From Leguminivora glycinivorella (taxonomy: Eukaryota; Arthropoda; Insecta; Lepidoptera; Tortricidae), in contig NC_062995.1 of the NCBI RefSeq assembly GCF_023078275.1, positions 10,552,917 to 10,616,916 of the forward strand: DNA of 64,000 nt. The letters are read 5' to 3'. Position numbers and translations under genes: made by a program. Shown here piece by piece: positions 49,147 to 59,700 of the stretch. The notes below the pieces were generated by a model that was not told the DNA's origin, did not search any database, and saw only the letters and a list, made by a program, of their open reading frames with translations. Every line of letters begins with the position of its first letter. The stretch's first letter is position 1.

Positions 49147-50079
49147 AAAACAACTAGGAATCCTTCATTCTACCAGCAAAGAAAGAACATACAGATTTCT
49201 TAAAAGCGAACTTATTTGGAGCATTTTTAATATGTAGTGGAAGGCAGTTCCAAAGGCGCGCTACATGCACGCGAAAAGAGTAAGACATAAAGCCAGTGTG
49301 ATGCGGTGGGATGGATAAGGTCATATTGCCAGAAGAGCGGAGCCGGCGCTCGCGAGAGACACCATAGTACTGAAAGAGGGACTTGAGGTACACAGGAGCG
49401 TGTGGATCATTAAGCACAGAGTATAAAGAGCAAAGCATGCGGACACTGCGTCGTTGACGGATGGGAAGCCAGCCAAGCTGGGAACGATAAGAACAGATGT
49501 GATCATATTTGCGTAGGCAAAAAATGTAGCATATGCAGTTATTGAGAAGGCGATCCAACTTATTTAGAAGTTCTTCAGAGATGTCCGGATAACATACATC
49601 ACCATAGTCAATTAAAGGTAGAATAAGAGTATTTACTAAAAGAATTTTGGTCTTACTCGGCAAACAGTGCTTGAGTTTATTGAGAAAGTGGAGAGAGCTC
49701 ATAACTTTTCGGCTGATCTCGTTAACTTCAATAAAAACAAGGTGTATAATCTAAAAAAAAACTAACCTGTTGGTACAGGGCGATCCCCGCACTGCTCTTC
49801 TAGCACGGTCTCATCTTTTAAGGCGTGATCGGCTTGCAGGCCCGTTCCGACATTCACTTCCAGCGGCTCGATTTTAACAGTAACATACGAGCAAGAAGGC
49901 TCGGCTTTTATGGACACATCTTCGCAGTTAGGCTCGTCTTGTGCATTGATATAGGCCAGGTCCGGTTCAATTTTCATAGCCACTGTCTCAAAGTTAGGCT
50001 CGTCTTTTATATAGACATCCTCACAGGGCTCAACCTTGACGTAAACTTTCTCTGCGACACGTACCGCTGAAGGCTCCAT
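36313..50079 (-). CDS. C2H2 zinc-finger protein, 13 fingers, two exons
   Basis: Minus-strand gene. Exon 1 (49767-50079) starts at ATG 50079 and ends at donor GTTAGT in phase 1. Exon 2 (36313-37457) starts after TTGTTGCAG and supplies the remaining two bases of the codon; the joined frame gives 485 residues. Residues 1-104 are acidic and repeat the SUMO consensus five times (VKVEP, IKDEP, MKIEP, IKAEP, VKIEP). From about residue 128 a continuous array of 13 C2H2 fingers follows, most with a TGEKP-type linker and a C-Y/F-A/S-S core. It is probably a nuclear DNA-binding regulator. The 12.3-kb intron holds a gypsy element, a THAP exon and many MITEs. Confidence 0.88.
37458..38008. other. Intron with an inverted duplicate of 44570-44790
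   Basis: About 37497-37590 (CAATTCCTGAATAGTTTGTA ... CGGAGACGTGATCCAAAT on the opposite strand) is an inverted, diverged copy of sequence near 44640-44790. No gene seen. Confidence 0.5.
38009..38394. mobile_element. Probable hAT-type MITE rich in AACCGGTTTA
   Basis: Ends CAGGGCTCGGATACCGG and CCGGTTCCAAGTCTTG are loosely inverted. The flanks ATTGTTTC and ATTGTTAC form an 8-bp duplication with one mismatch. The AAACCGGTTT palindrome recurs inside. Confidence 0.65.
38660..39196. mobile_element. Long inverted-end MITE, TAA duplication
   Basis: Arms of about 55 bp, AGGTGGAAACCCATTACACC and mirror, flanked by TAA. Inside, a 47-bp direct repeat (GTCACTATACTCGYCTATGC ...) is present twice at 38965-39058. 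Confidence 0.78.
39404..39514 (+). repeat. Gypsy 5' LTR
   Basis: 111 bp, TGTCATATCATATATTTGCA ... ATACTAAACA. TGGCGCAGCCGG follows at once and is the probable primer-binding site. Confidence 0.9.
39648..41495 (+). CDS. Gypsy gag-protease-RT, cut short by frameshift
   Basis: 615 residues from ATG 39648. Gag covers about 1-320 with a basic stretch and two zinc knuckles (CSQCGGVHAKFKC, CLNCKRFNHYSRMC). An aspartic protease follows (LDTGADVNILP near residue 345), then the first half of reverse transcriptase. A stop comes within a G-run at about 41490, where the frame is lost just before the RT catalytic aspartates. Confidence 0.9.
   Translation: MESVLQPPPPFVFENNLVNVTSGNLSKEWDKWKKSFMIYYAACEIDKKDVTVQINILLHVIGERCRDVYDQFTDKTKCDTVNKVLEKFDCFFFPKKNLTIERHRFFTRDQSEFESVEQYVFELNKMAVKCEFKDLCQDLVRDRLICGIRDGSLRERLLREPDLTLTKAVEIGNLAELSRAQAVTLKSESTEHHHVHGITNESQNTNAQVNEIDAIQKNRRFSRAQRSRSSRARPGGQWSRPGPSRQQEQYQDSRGARGRQTSSRYHEERQWHNTPRYRGCSQCGGVHAKFKCPAYGQQCLNCKRFNHYSRMCGVYEVREDSSDQVNKNEFLESLQIGDTNITFKLDTGADVNILPFCRLKDLNICESNLTKTSLKLEAYSKGKIKVVGKCYLKVTYRTNVYVLRFVVVDTDSMPILGRYSCRELNLVKRLYTVEKKSEILDQYPDVFNGVGCLPGNYKIRLKEDVRPVVHSPRKLPVALKDKIKNKLQEMQEQGIIAKVERPTDWVNSMTVVKKPNGDLRICLDPQDLNKAIRREHFKLPTIEEITSSLSGAKYFSTLDAKHGFWQVALHESSTDLCTFNTAFGRFKFLRMPYGISSASEVFHRKLYEHFEDIEG
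41496..43783 (+). CDS. Gypsy RT end, RNase H and integrase
   Basis: Continuation of the polymerase in the next frame; the longest ATG frame is 41624-43783. In order: the end of RT with the YADTKEV region, RNase H (VDASKHGLGC, YAQIEKE, ETDHKPL), an integrase HHCC finger (HIGHLGIEKC ... CQAC), and the DDE catalytic core (GIDVF, SDNGPEFSS, NGQVERF). A C-terminal basic tail follows. The first part has no ATG of its own because of the frameshift. Confidence 0.9.
43784..44277 (+). other. Gypsy 3' untranslated region
   Basis: AT-rich sequence ending in AAAAAGGGAAT directly before the 3' LTR, a plausible polypurine tract. No envelope frame. Confidence 0.6.
44278..44388 (+). repeat. Gypsy 3' LTR
   Basis: 111 bp, reads the same as the 5' LTR. 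The CCTGT target duplication follows. Confidence 0.92.
44390..44469 (-). CDS. First exon of a THAP-domain gene, donor hit by gypsy
   Basis: Minus-strand ATG at 44469 opens MSTCSVKWCGKTTRKSNLKT, then DGITFHR: the start of a THAP zinc finger (Cys pair, then the FHR motif). In THAP genes an exon often ends just after FHR. It ends CACAG in phase 2. Before insertion the next bases were GTAAGTC, now found at 39392-39398 on the far side of the gypsy element; today the junction reads CACAG|GTGTTT. The downstream exons are not visible. The phase does not fit exon 2 of the 13-finger gene. It could be a remnant or an active exon of a nested gene. Confidence 0.7.
44470..44905. other. Upstream region of the THAP exon and SINE fragment
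   Basis: GC-rich near 44520-44560 on the side expected for a promoter (minus-strand CCGTTCAGTTGCG resembles an initiator). 44640-44790 is the inverted partner of 37497-37590. 44864-44905 carries a SINE head fragment, TTTGACGACCGGTCTG. Confidence 0.45.
44906..45394. mobile_element. Repeat family D, copy 3, interrupted by a MITE
   Basis: CACACCTCGGACACTGGCGA ... ATACTGTG; the flanks TTAGTGG and CTAGCGG agree at five of seven bases. Split by the MITE at 45035-45291. Copy 2 at 28075 shows the uninterrupted site. Confidence 0.82.
45035..45291. mobile_element. Palindromic MITE with proven empty site, TTT duplication
   Basis: 257 bp, arms GGGACCGTCCACACT and mirror, inner arms around GTACATTTTGTATAGGAAGG. 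The empty site is the GCGTTTTTGACAGG of family D copy 2; here TTT is duplicated (45032-45034, 45292-45294). Related copy at 55887-56148. Confidence 0.88.
45395..45888. repeat. Dispersed repeats with CACTAGTGCGTAAAA words
   Basis: Segments such as ACTTCTCGCACTAGTGCGTA and ACAAGTGCGTAAAAAAGGAA recur at 46225-46290, 48390-48535 and 51430-51520 in both orientations. This indicates one broken repeat family. No coding sequence. Confidence 0.55.
45889..46202. mobile_element. Palindromic MITE, GGGCCATTTTTTTCAAAG ends
   Basis: 314 bp; ends GGGCCATTTTTTTCAAAGTT and mirror. The centre is a shorter hairpin around CCGTTACC/GGTAACGG. No coding frame. Confidence 0.78.
46203..47290. other. Intron sequence with non-LTR 3' fragments
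   Basis: 46330-46400 and 46916-46960 resemble the 3' tail of the element at 48907-49702 (GCGGACTTAT, CCAGTCAACCTTTGAGG), separated by AT-rich sequence. 47040-47120 is an inverted relative of the repeat at 13230. No gene seen. Confidence 0.45.
47291..47701. mobile_element. MITE with 4-bp duplication, copy 2, interrupted
   Basis: Same family as 34150-34424, opposite orientation, flanked by AGCA (47287-47290, 47702-47705). A dispersed repeat (about 47457-47633, GCGACCCGCCCTGGCTTCGC ...) is inserted in it. Confidence 0.78.
47985..48202. repeat. Dispersed repeat family E, copy 2
   Basis: Matches 11687-11912 over nearly its whole length (GTTGAGCTCTGGCAGCCTTA, GCTCTGCTCTAGAT). Confidence 0.65.
48547..49752. 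mobile_element. Family M element, copy 2, interrupted by a retrotransposon
   Basis: Left part 48547-48912 matches family M (GTGTGAGA, ACATGTCAAAACAAATAACA, TTCCCTTAAAGTTAACGGAA). The right end TCAATAAAAACAAGGTGTATA is at 49732-49752. The retrotransposon at 48907-49731 lies between, with GTTAAC repeated at both joints. The right end is only about 15 bp from the exon-1 donor of the 13-finger gene. Confidence 0.72.
48907..49702 (-). pseudogene. Non-LTR retrotransposon 3' part, RT C-terminus
   Basis: Minus-strand open frame of 182 codons (49154-49702): IDYGDVCYPDISEELLNKLD, LGWLPIRQRR, then SFRVHVARLWNCLPLHIKNA. This is the C-terminal region of a CR1/Jockey-group reverse transcriptase, with a 3' UTR and an AATAAAGATTAAATAAAT end at 48907-48930. 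It is 5' truncated but not frameshifted. A matching 3' tail occurs at 63660-63745. Confidence 0.82.
49767..50079 (-). CDS. 13-finger gene, exon 1 (SUMO-motif N-terminus)
   Basis: ATG at 50079. 104 codons plus one base, donor CAACAG|GTTAGT. Acidic, with five KxEP sites and regularly spaced CEDV/NFET/NCED motifs, suggesting an internally duplicated unit of about 17-20 residues. Confidence 0.87.
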
Positions 50080-50655
50080 TGTAAACTAAAACCTCGTTTC
50101 AGTGTATTCTATAGGGTTAAATTAATAATTACTTTTATGTATCAAATAGGAAAATGTAGAAAAAGGAAGAAATTTCGTATACTACTCTTGTTATTATAAA
50201 ATTTGATAATGTTTGACGTTTTCGCCATTTGATTTGATAGCATTGAGAACACCGAACCGACCTCTATCGATAAAATCCAGAAACTTAATATTTCCTTTTT
50301 TTGTCTTCTTGAACTGCATCCAGCACAAATTAAAGCCATTATTCATGAGCAAGCAGTATGGTAGATTTTATTTTCATATTACTGGCAACATTATTATGTT
50401 GGCTGCATTGAAGTGGCGTCACTACCTTTTCTTGAATCAACAACTTTGCGGTTGTGAAAATGAACTTAGTACAATACAATGCCTTACTGGCTTGACATAA
50501 AGGTTAATTTTGCTTATTTTTTTTATTTGTGTAAATTTGTAATTGCAATAAATAAAGACGGCCATTTTGTAGCTAGGCTACGCGACAGATCCACGAAAAG
50601 TGAGCCACTGGACAGATTATATAAATAAAATCCCAAATTGTTTATCTGTATCGTA
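50080..50655. promoter_or_regulatory. Shared region between two divergent zinc-finger genes
   Basis: 576 bp between the minus-strand ATG at 50079 and the plus-strand ATG at 50656. No repeat was recognised here, in contrast to its surroundings, which fits a conserved bidirectional promoter. It contains one DRE-type site (separate entry) and AATAAATAAAG near 50550 in the plus-strand leader. Confidence 0.55.
50265..50272. promoter_or_regulatory. DRE-type core promoter motif TATCGATA
   Basis: Perfect TATCGATA palindrome. In Drosophila this is the DREF/BEAF site common in housekeeping and paired promoters. Use in this insect is inferred. Confidence 0.4.
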
Positions 50656-50790
50656 ATGGATAAGGGCATTTCTAGCGTTGGAACTCAGTACATTATCTGT
50701 GAATGTGGTGATAATTTTCCAAATGAAAGGTTCCTGAATATACATTTGGCGAACAATCATGGAGAAGTGGAAAGCTTTCTTTGCGACCAA
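50656..50790 (+). CDS. Zinc-finger/AT-hook gene, exon 1
   Basis: ATG 50656 (MDKGISSVGTQYIICECGDN), donor GTAAGT, phase 0. The upstream in-frame TTG at 50638 is not needed as a start. Confidence 0.83.
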
Positions 50791-53700
50791 GTAAGTAATC
50801 GCCATTGTCTTGAAGATAAAATTGTGATAATAACAATCCATAGAAACATAACTTCGACTAGCCGGTTTATTTTGTGTTTTGATTACAATGCAAGCCTAAT
50901 AATATCCCGAAGAACGCTTATTATTCTTGTTTAGTAAATTTCTCTACCGGTCCTTTGACTAGATAATCATTTTCTATTTTAATAAATGCCAGCATTTTGC
51001 AAACAATCATGTATAGACTTTTCATAATATAAACTTAAGTGAACATAAACATAACCTCTAATTAAAAATATTGTCTAAATAAAAACCAAAATACAATTAA
51101 CAATACAATATAATTATATTTATAAGTAATAGTAGATTGTTAAAGAAAAGTACAATCATCATCATATCAGCCCTTTATCTCCGACTGCTGAGCATAGGCC
51201 TGTCTTCTAGTACGCCACTTGTCCCGGTCCTGAGCTAGTCTCATCCAGTTGTGACCCGCTATTTTCCGGATACAATATAAACAAGACAATATTTCTTTAA
51301 ATAAATGTACTTTTTCAGAATTAGACAAAAATCTAATACTTTAAGTTCTTGTGCTTTTGTACACATTCACGGACCTGTATATGACTTTAAATATGTAGAC
51401 AAATATCTGTTATTCATTTGTGAGAAAATAGTATGTACATTATGACCTAAGTGCGCAAAAGAGGAAGTTCAAATCAACTGGCGATAAATAAAAACACGAC
51501 TGAAATGTTTTCAATCGATACGTGTTAGGAATTCCCTCTTTGTACGTATTTTTTCAGTGCCTAAGACTGAGGGCCCATTTAGACGGTACGAGAACTCCTA
51601 GCATACGAGAACTCCTTACATACGAGTTTTATTACATTGCGGTATTTGATGGCTGTGCAAAATTGTATGTGCCCTCAATAGCCCGCAATGTAACTAAAAT
51701 CGCATGCGAGTTCGCACGCCGTCTAAATCAGGTCTTAGGCACATTAAGTACCACTTGCGCACTAGTGTACTGAAAAATCTATTTAGTAGCAACTCTTTTA
51801 CTTAATTTCAATTACAGTGCCCTGAAGCCTTCACAAGCAACAACAGCCTTAGTCACCACAAAAGGACCCATGAGAAGAGACAAGAGACACCACGGAAACC
51901 CGAGGGGATCAAGACATACACTCGGAAGACTCCGGTGAAAAAAGATCCAGTTGAGAAGAAGCCGCCGGTGCTCAAGCTGAAGAGTTTGAAGAGGATAGAC
52001 TCTATCAGTCTGATTGAGAATTTAAAGTCAATGGGAGGGTGAGTAATTCCTTTAAATACGACAGAATCATAATCATGTAATCATAATAAATAAGTGTGCG
52101 GAAATGTTAAAAATAACCTAAAAAATAAAATTAGGAAGTAGTAAAGGTTGTGATTCACTATTTCAGTCATTAAATTTATTTTTTGAATAACCTAATAACA
52201 GTGAGAGTTTTTAAGTCTCTCAGAGAAACTAATTGTAAGTGTTTGATCTAAAGAGCGTTACCGTACAGTCAACAGGAATCAATAAAAATAGGTTGTATAT
52301 TTATTTCCACAAGTGCTACTTACTTGCTTAGTTTGGGGCTAAGTTGATCTGTGTAAGGTGTCCCCAATATTTATTTATTTTATTTATATTTACTTGCACA
52401 TTGCCAACGCTTCGATGCTTCGATGGTCGGGAGGGGTGACTAGGCTTGATGAAATGAACACATACGTGGAACCTTCAAAGTAGCCCCTATCCTAGAAAAG
52501 CATAAGGAATGTCGCCTGCGGTGGTTTGGACATGTCATGCGCAGAGATGAAGAGTATGTGGCAAAGAAGGCACTAAACCTGCCGGAGAAGAAAAGGGGTA
52601 GAGGCTGGCCACCAACGACGTGGTGGACCAGCATGAATAGCCTTTTAAATAAAAAAAATCTTCCTGACCCAACAACCCTCGATAGGTTATCTTGGAGGAA
52701 AGTAATTAGGAGAGCCGACCCCACCTAATGTGGGAATGAGCAAAGAAGAAGAAGACTTGCACATTGCCAACCTTAATATTTCACATCCCGATTGAGCTCT
52801 TGCAATTTGGAAATGCAATCCATTTAACCTGCTAAATGTTTCCAGGTTTATAAAAATAGAACATGTTGAAAACAGCCTGGAGCCCGAGCCGGACCCGGAG
52901 CCCCCTGAAGCCACCACCAGCGCGCTCGAGGAGGCGACGGAGGAGGAGGCGACGGAGGAGGAGGTGCCGGTGGTGGTGAAGAATGAGGCCATCGAGGAGA
53001 CAGAGGAGATATACTACCAGTGCGATGTGGTGAGCTGTATTTACAAGGTTTAATTTTTATTAAGCAGAAACGTCTGCTAACGATTCTAAACATTTTTATA
53101 TTAAAGGAAAAAACCGGCCAAGAGCGTGTCGGGCCACGCTCAGTGTAGGGTTCCGTAGTTTTCCGTATTTTTCTCAAAAACTACTGAACCTATCAAGTTC
53201 AAAACAATTTTCCTAGAGAGTCTTTATAAAGTTCTACTTTTGTGATTTTTTTCATATTTTTTAAACATATGGTTCAAAAGTTAGAGGGGGGGGACGCACT
53301 TTTTTTTCCTTTAGGAGCGATTATTTCCGAAAATATTAATATTATCAAAAAACTATCTTAGTAAACCCTTATTCATTTTTAAATACCTATCCAACAACAT
53401 ATCACACGTTGGGGTTGGAATGAAAAAAAATATCAGCCCCCACTTTACATGTAGGGGGGGTACTCTAATAAAACATTTTTTTCCATTTTTTATTATTGCA
53501 CTTTGTTGGGGTGATTGATATACATATTAGTACCAAATTTCAGCTTTCTAGTGCTAACGGTTACTGAGATTATCCGCGGACGGACGGACGGACGGACGGA
53601 CGGACGGACGGACGGACGGACGGACAGACAGACATGGCGAAACTATAAGGGTTCCTAGTTGACTACGGAACCCTAAAAATGGAAAAATTTACGCTTCCGG

Positions 53701-56700
53701 CGGGACTTGAACCCGCACCATTTTTGCAATCCGTGCAATGCTCTTACCAATTGAGCTACTAGGAATTGAGCTATGGTGCGGGTTCAAGTCCCGCCGGAAG
53801 CGTAAATTTTTCCATTTTTTCCTTTAATATAAAAATATTTACAAGGTTTTTTTGACGACCGGTCTGGCGCAGTCAGTAGTGACCCTGCCTGCTGCGCCGC
53901 GGTCCCGGGTTCAAATCCCGGTAAGGGCATTTATTTGTGTGATGAGCACAGATATTTGTTCCTGAGTCATGGATGTTTTCTATGTATATAAGTATTTATA
54001 TATTATATATATCGTTGTCTGAGTACCCACATCACAAGCCTTCTAGAGCTTACCGTGGGCCTCAGTCAATCTGTGTAAGAATGTCCTATAATTTTTTTTT
54101 TTTTTTCGTTAGATCTGCTGAATACGCATGTATCATTTCATTTATTTCGTTGTGAAGGTCATATGTGTTCAATTCCAGAATTTGGTCCCCCAAGTAGCCT
54201 AAGTTGTTTTTTTTTTAATGAAGCCTAAAATCTGTCTAAAAATTTACTTTTTTCACATTCTGAATGTAGATTATCGCGTAAAGTTTTTAGGGTTTGCCAT
54301 GTGAGATTTAAAAAAAAAATGTATATCAATCTCGCCGACAAAGTGGTAAAATAAAACCGGCCAAGTGCGAGTCGGACTCGCCCACCGAGGGTTCCGTACC
54401 TACAAAACTATTAGGTACTTTTACGTTACTCACATAAGTCTAAAGACTGGGCTAGGCTAGAAGTATAGGTTCTCTAATGAGCATAATTGTGTTTAGCGCC
54501 ACCTCTCGACGAATTCGCGAACTAATTAGCACAGCTTGCGTGAGGTCTTTTATAATGTTAACCAAATTCAACATTTTTTATTTTATTTTAAAGTAGGTGT
54601 TTTATGTAAAATTTCGTAGCTATAAATTTTAACACCTTTATTCATAAACGTACACTAAAGTTATCCAGCCGATAAAGTTCGTTTATCCCTTTCTATCACA
54701 CCAATACGTCGGAAAGGGACAACCGAACTTTATCGGCTTGATAACTTAGTGTACGTTTATGAATAACGGGGTGAGTATTACCGTACTGTAAAAATGTAAT
54801 GTATAGTTGTATACGGATTAATGAATTTAATATAGATAGGTAATTATTGATATGTGGCAAAACGAAGAAAATTGTTTACACCTTCGCAATAAGTATCTAA
54901 TGATATTTTTTAATTTACCATGTTACTTCACGTACCTACTTAGGTACTTATTTTAAAAACTCTGAAAATGTCTATTGAGTTTCTGTCGCAGACCACCATG
55001 TGGCTTCTGCATATTCTGCGCTGTGATAGAGTTGCCATAGTAGGTATGTATACCTATATTGTATAATAGGCAATAAGAGGCAAAAAACATATTGTGCTAA
55101 AATATTTAAAATACCTACAGTCATTTCCGAAACGTGTGAATTCATGTCAATACTTTCTTTTATCAGTATTACACGGAGTAGGTAAACGTTTCGTGGCAGC
55201 GGCAGCGCACACTGCAGAGAGCGCACGTGGACACCGGCGCGGCGCCACAGAATATATAATAGCACAAGTAAAGAAGGCCCACTGCTTTGATGTTTCCGAA
55301 ATGCCGCCTTTTTAAATACCTACAACATTCTTACAAAGAAACGAGCCGCACGTGCGCGGCGTCCGGTGATAGGGTTACCAATGGATCCAAACGAATTAAT
55401 ACTCACATTAAATGTTATATTATTATATTCAAGTCTTGAGTACTTTCTAGGTATATACGCTGTATTTATATATTTTTGTTCAAGGTTCCAACATCACAAG
55501 CCTTATTGAACTTTTCCGTGGGACTTAATCAGTAGTAGATCTGTATAAGAATATCTTTTGGTATTTATTTTATTCAATATGTCTATTTAATTAAGTATTA
55601 TTAGCCATTCCAACCTCGCGACGTAAAGGAACAATAGAAAGTGCGAACGTGCATTCCGTGAGAATGTGCGCCACCCCTGAGTAGGCCGCGAACTCGCGGC
55701 CACAGCTCGCGGCCGCCAGGATATACTTGTAGCGCGGCGATAGGATAGCGGAGTGACCCGCCCCTGGCGGCGCCAGCGGACGCGTCTGTGTGCGTGAGCT
55801 AGGTATGCATACAACTACAACTGCTGTAGGCACCGCCCCCCCCTCAGCGCGTCCTCTGCGGCGCGGCGATAATCACCTAGCCCTAAGTGACCGGCCACAC
55901 CAGAGCGTCGCGTGTCTCGGGGCGCGCAACGGGCGTCCGCGCCACGCCGCTTCAGTGTAATTCAAAAAACGCCTCCTCAGTACATTTTGTATAGGAAAGA
56001 CGTAAGACGCGCCCCAGGTGGCGTGGCGGCGGCGGGGCGCGCGCCGCGGCCTTACGTCCTTCCTATACAAAATGTACTGAGGAGACGCTTTTTGAATTAC
56101 ACTCAGGTGGCGTGGCGCGGACGCCCTTTGGTTTCTCTGGCCCGTCACACGCGCCCGGCGGTGTTTGGAATGTTTGGATGTGAGCCGCATGTGCCGCTGT
56201 GCCACACGCTGTCGGTCGCGGGTGCGTGGGTTTTCTGACCCTTGGTCACCCGTCGTCGGCGACGGAACTCAGAAGCTCTGGTAGACTGATTTTTGAACTG
56301 TTGTGTTGTGCTCTGATCAAAATGAATGCAAAAATACTTACATTGTAATTCTTAGAGGAAGAAGATTATACGCGACTTAATTTTATGTTACCGTTACCAT
56401 ATAAATATTGATATTACCCAAAAAAAGAGACAGTCAAACGATATTTTTGTATGAAACCGGTAAAAAGAAAGTGAAATTTTTAACTTGGTACTCAAAACAC
56501 TTTCATTGTAGTAAAGAAAAATTTACATCATATATTCGATTAAGTATATCGAAAACAGTTCACAGAAGTACAATTCATCCATTGAATTACTATGTACTAA
56601 CATACTAGAAATTACACCCCAAACAAAGTCTGTGCTCCGGCCGGCAGCGCGCGGCGCATGCGTGGGGAGGTACCGTGTCATAGAGTAAGATTTGACCAAT

Positions 56701-59700
56701 GACCACCTAGACGCGACACTCTTAGTGTAGACCTTTTTTTATACTTTTTGTAAAATACGTCCCCTTATTCATAAACGCACACTAAAGTTATCAAGCCGAT
56801 AAAGTTCGTTTGTCCCTTTTCGGCGTATTGGTGTGATAGAAAGGGACAAACGAACTTTATCGGCTTGATAACTTTAGTGAACGTTTATGAATAAGGGGGT
56901 AAGTAGTTTAATTTTAGCACTATCATACATTGTGCTATGTTTAAGTTCTACTAAGTGAAACAAAAATACATTATTGATTTTTTTCATATACCTACTTTAA
57001 TTGCCCTTGAAGAAAATCATAGGTTATTATTGTATGAAAATATCGATTACAACTCGTGTTAGAACTGTGTAGTATTCATAAGTATAACGTGAAATAAATT
57101 TAACATTTCTCTTTTATATATTACAAACAGAATATAATCACAATTACTATACTTCATTACCTACATGTCAAGTCTGTGCGATTATGATGCGATTAATCTA
57201 TGATTTCGTTCAACAAAATGGCAGCGATAGCTTCGCGTTTGAGGAGCGCGTCCCTTCATTGAAATAATTACTTAAATAAAGATCGATTAACATAGCGTGT
57301 AACCGATGAAATGTGACACGTCAGTTTTATTCGATTTTCTCGTATGGCTTAAACAGCATCTTGTTGCGCAGGAAGGCATTTTTACATTTTATTTGTGTGC
57401 AGGCAGAAACATAAGTCCAATGGACTTATGTTTGTAGCGCAAACGTTTTGCTCGCAGTGTCCTCTCTAGTATTACTTCAATGAGTTCATCATTATCTTTA
57501 GTGAAGTCAGTCATTTTCCATATCAAGACGCCACCCGCTGTCCGTTGCTATTGTACAAAACGAATACAGACCGTCGCGTGCGGCGTGTGACCTTCGCCCG
57601 TCGAACCACCCGCCACCGGCGACGTTTCAAAGAAACCACCCTCAAACATTTCCAAACAAAACATTCGAACGTCGTCAGTCGCGGACCCGCGTAAAAAACC
57701 ACAACACGTTCTATGAACATTGGTCAAGTGCGAGTCGGTTTTCGACTTTTCCATACAAAGAACTCATGAGCGCCTGAACGACTGTGATGGCAAAGTTAAC
57801 TTTTCGCACTTTCAAGACTTTACGTATATATCTCGAAAACGATAAGAGATAGAGCAAAATGGACTTCAGATTTGGGCTGTCGTTGCCACAAATTCTATGT
57901 TTTCGTCAACAGAGACCTTTTTTTGGACCGATTTGAACAAAATTTTGCCCAGTCCACTTACAAACGGTCTTAAGCGCCTCCTTTTTAGTAGGAACTTAAG
58001 TCATTTTGGCAAATGAAAAAAAAAATTGAACAATTTCTAGAAAGAAAGACAGAAATGAATTTCTTTCTACCTGTCCATCACGCTTACAAAATTTTAAGAC
58101 GTTTAGTAACTGCTTGCAGCGTCAGTGAGTGAAAATCTTAATTTGAGTTTTTTTCTCGTAAGTCCGACTTACGCTTGACTGTAGATTTCTAATAGGTTTT
58201 CCTGTAATCTACAGGTAGAGGGCTATCTCGTGTATTTTTTTGAAAATTTTACGCTAAGTAGTTTCGGAGATAAGGGGGGGGGAATGGTCATTTTTTGTCT
58301 ATTTTCTTAAATTACTTCTAAAGTACCAAAATTAAAAATTAAAAAAAAATATATTTCAAATGCTCATAAAATGCTCTTTCATTTGATATGTAACACAATA
58401 TAGTTTTAATAACTTTGATTTTTAATTTTCAAGTTTACCCCCCAAAAGTGACCCCTATGATAAAATTAATTTAATTAAATTACATGTCCGTCTTTGGGCC
58501 ACAGGTTTACATATGTGTACCAAATTTCAAGTAAATCGGTCCAGTAGTTTTGGAGAAATCGGCTGTAACAGAGGGACAGACAGACACACGAGTGATCCTA
58601 TAAGGGTTCCGTTTTTCCTCTTTGAGGTACGGAACCCTAAAAAGCGGGATTTTTTTTTTAAGGTACCCCAGCCACATGTAAAGTGGGGACTAATTTTTTT
58701 TCCATTCCAACCCCAACGTGTGATATTTGTTGGATAGGTATTTAAAAATGAATAAGGGTTTACTAAAATCGTTTTTTGACAATATTAATATTTTCGGAAA
58801 TAATCGCTGCTAAAGGACAAAAAAAGTGTGTCTGCCCCCGCCCCCCCCCCCCTCTCACTTTTGAACCATATGTTTAAAAAATATGATAAAAATCACGAAA
58901 GTATAACTTTATAAAGACTTTCTAGAAAAATTGTTTTGAACATGATAGATTCAGTAGTTTTTGAGAAAAAACACTCTTGGTCGGTTTCTTATTGAAATTT
59001 CATGCTTAATTATAAAATTGATTTAATTTTTGTTAACAACTAACGCTAATTAGGGGGTCCCAAATTTTGAAAATGCCCATGTACATTAAATCAAAATGTT
59101 ATCCATACTAATGTTATATGGGATGGCGGCACTTCCAGCGGGGAGCGAGAGTAGCCGTACTGTACTATGATGATGTATTCCTGTTATCCCTCACTAGGGA
59201 CATAGGGCTCTTAGAAGAATCTTCCACTTTTCACGATCCTGGGCGACTGCTTCCAAATCCTTCCAGCCTAGTCCACTTGCGCCAGCCTCCTTCTCCACTG
59301 ACCGCCTCCACGTGGTACAAGGCCGCCCCGACCGTCTACTGCCAGGTGGTTGCCAGCAGGGACCCTGCTTGGACAGGTGGTTGTCTGCTCTGCGTAGCAC
59401 GTGCCCTATCCATCGCCACTTCCGTGCGCGTATTTCCTGGCCTACGGGTTTTTGTCCCGTCAGCTTCCACAATCTAGCGTTTGAAATACTGTACTATAGT
59501 CTTTATTATACTGTCTCATTTTATTATGGATTCTGTGTCTTATGGCAATACATTCCACAGTGCAACTCCATATTCTACACGGAATGGGACTTCAACATCC
59601 ACTACCAGAGCAAGCACGCGCTCAAGCTGGAGCCGAGTGCTGCGGAGCTGATCTTGGAGCAGCACCTCGCCAGCGACCACGGGGTGGAAGCCGTCGCCGT

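Noticed and set aside
55873..56238. Arginine-rich frames of about 110 codons on both strands
   Set aside because: They fall in a GC-rich palindromic MITE and mirror each other.
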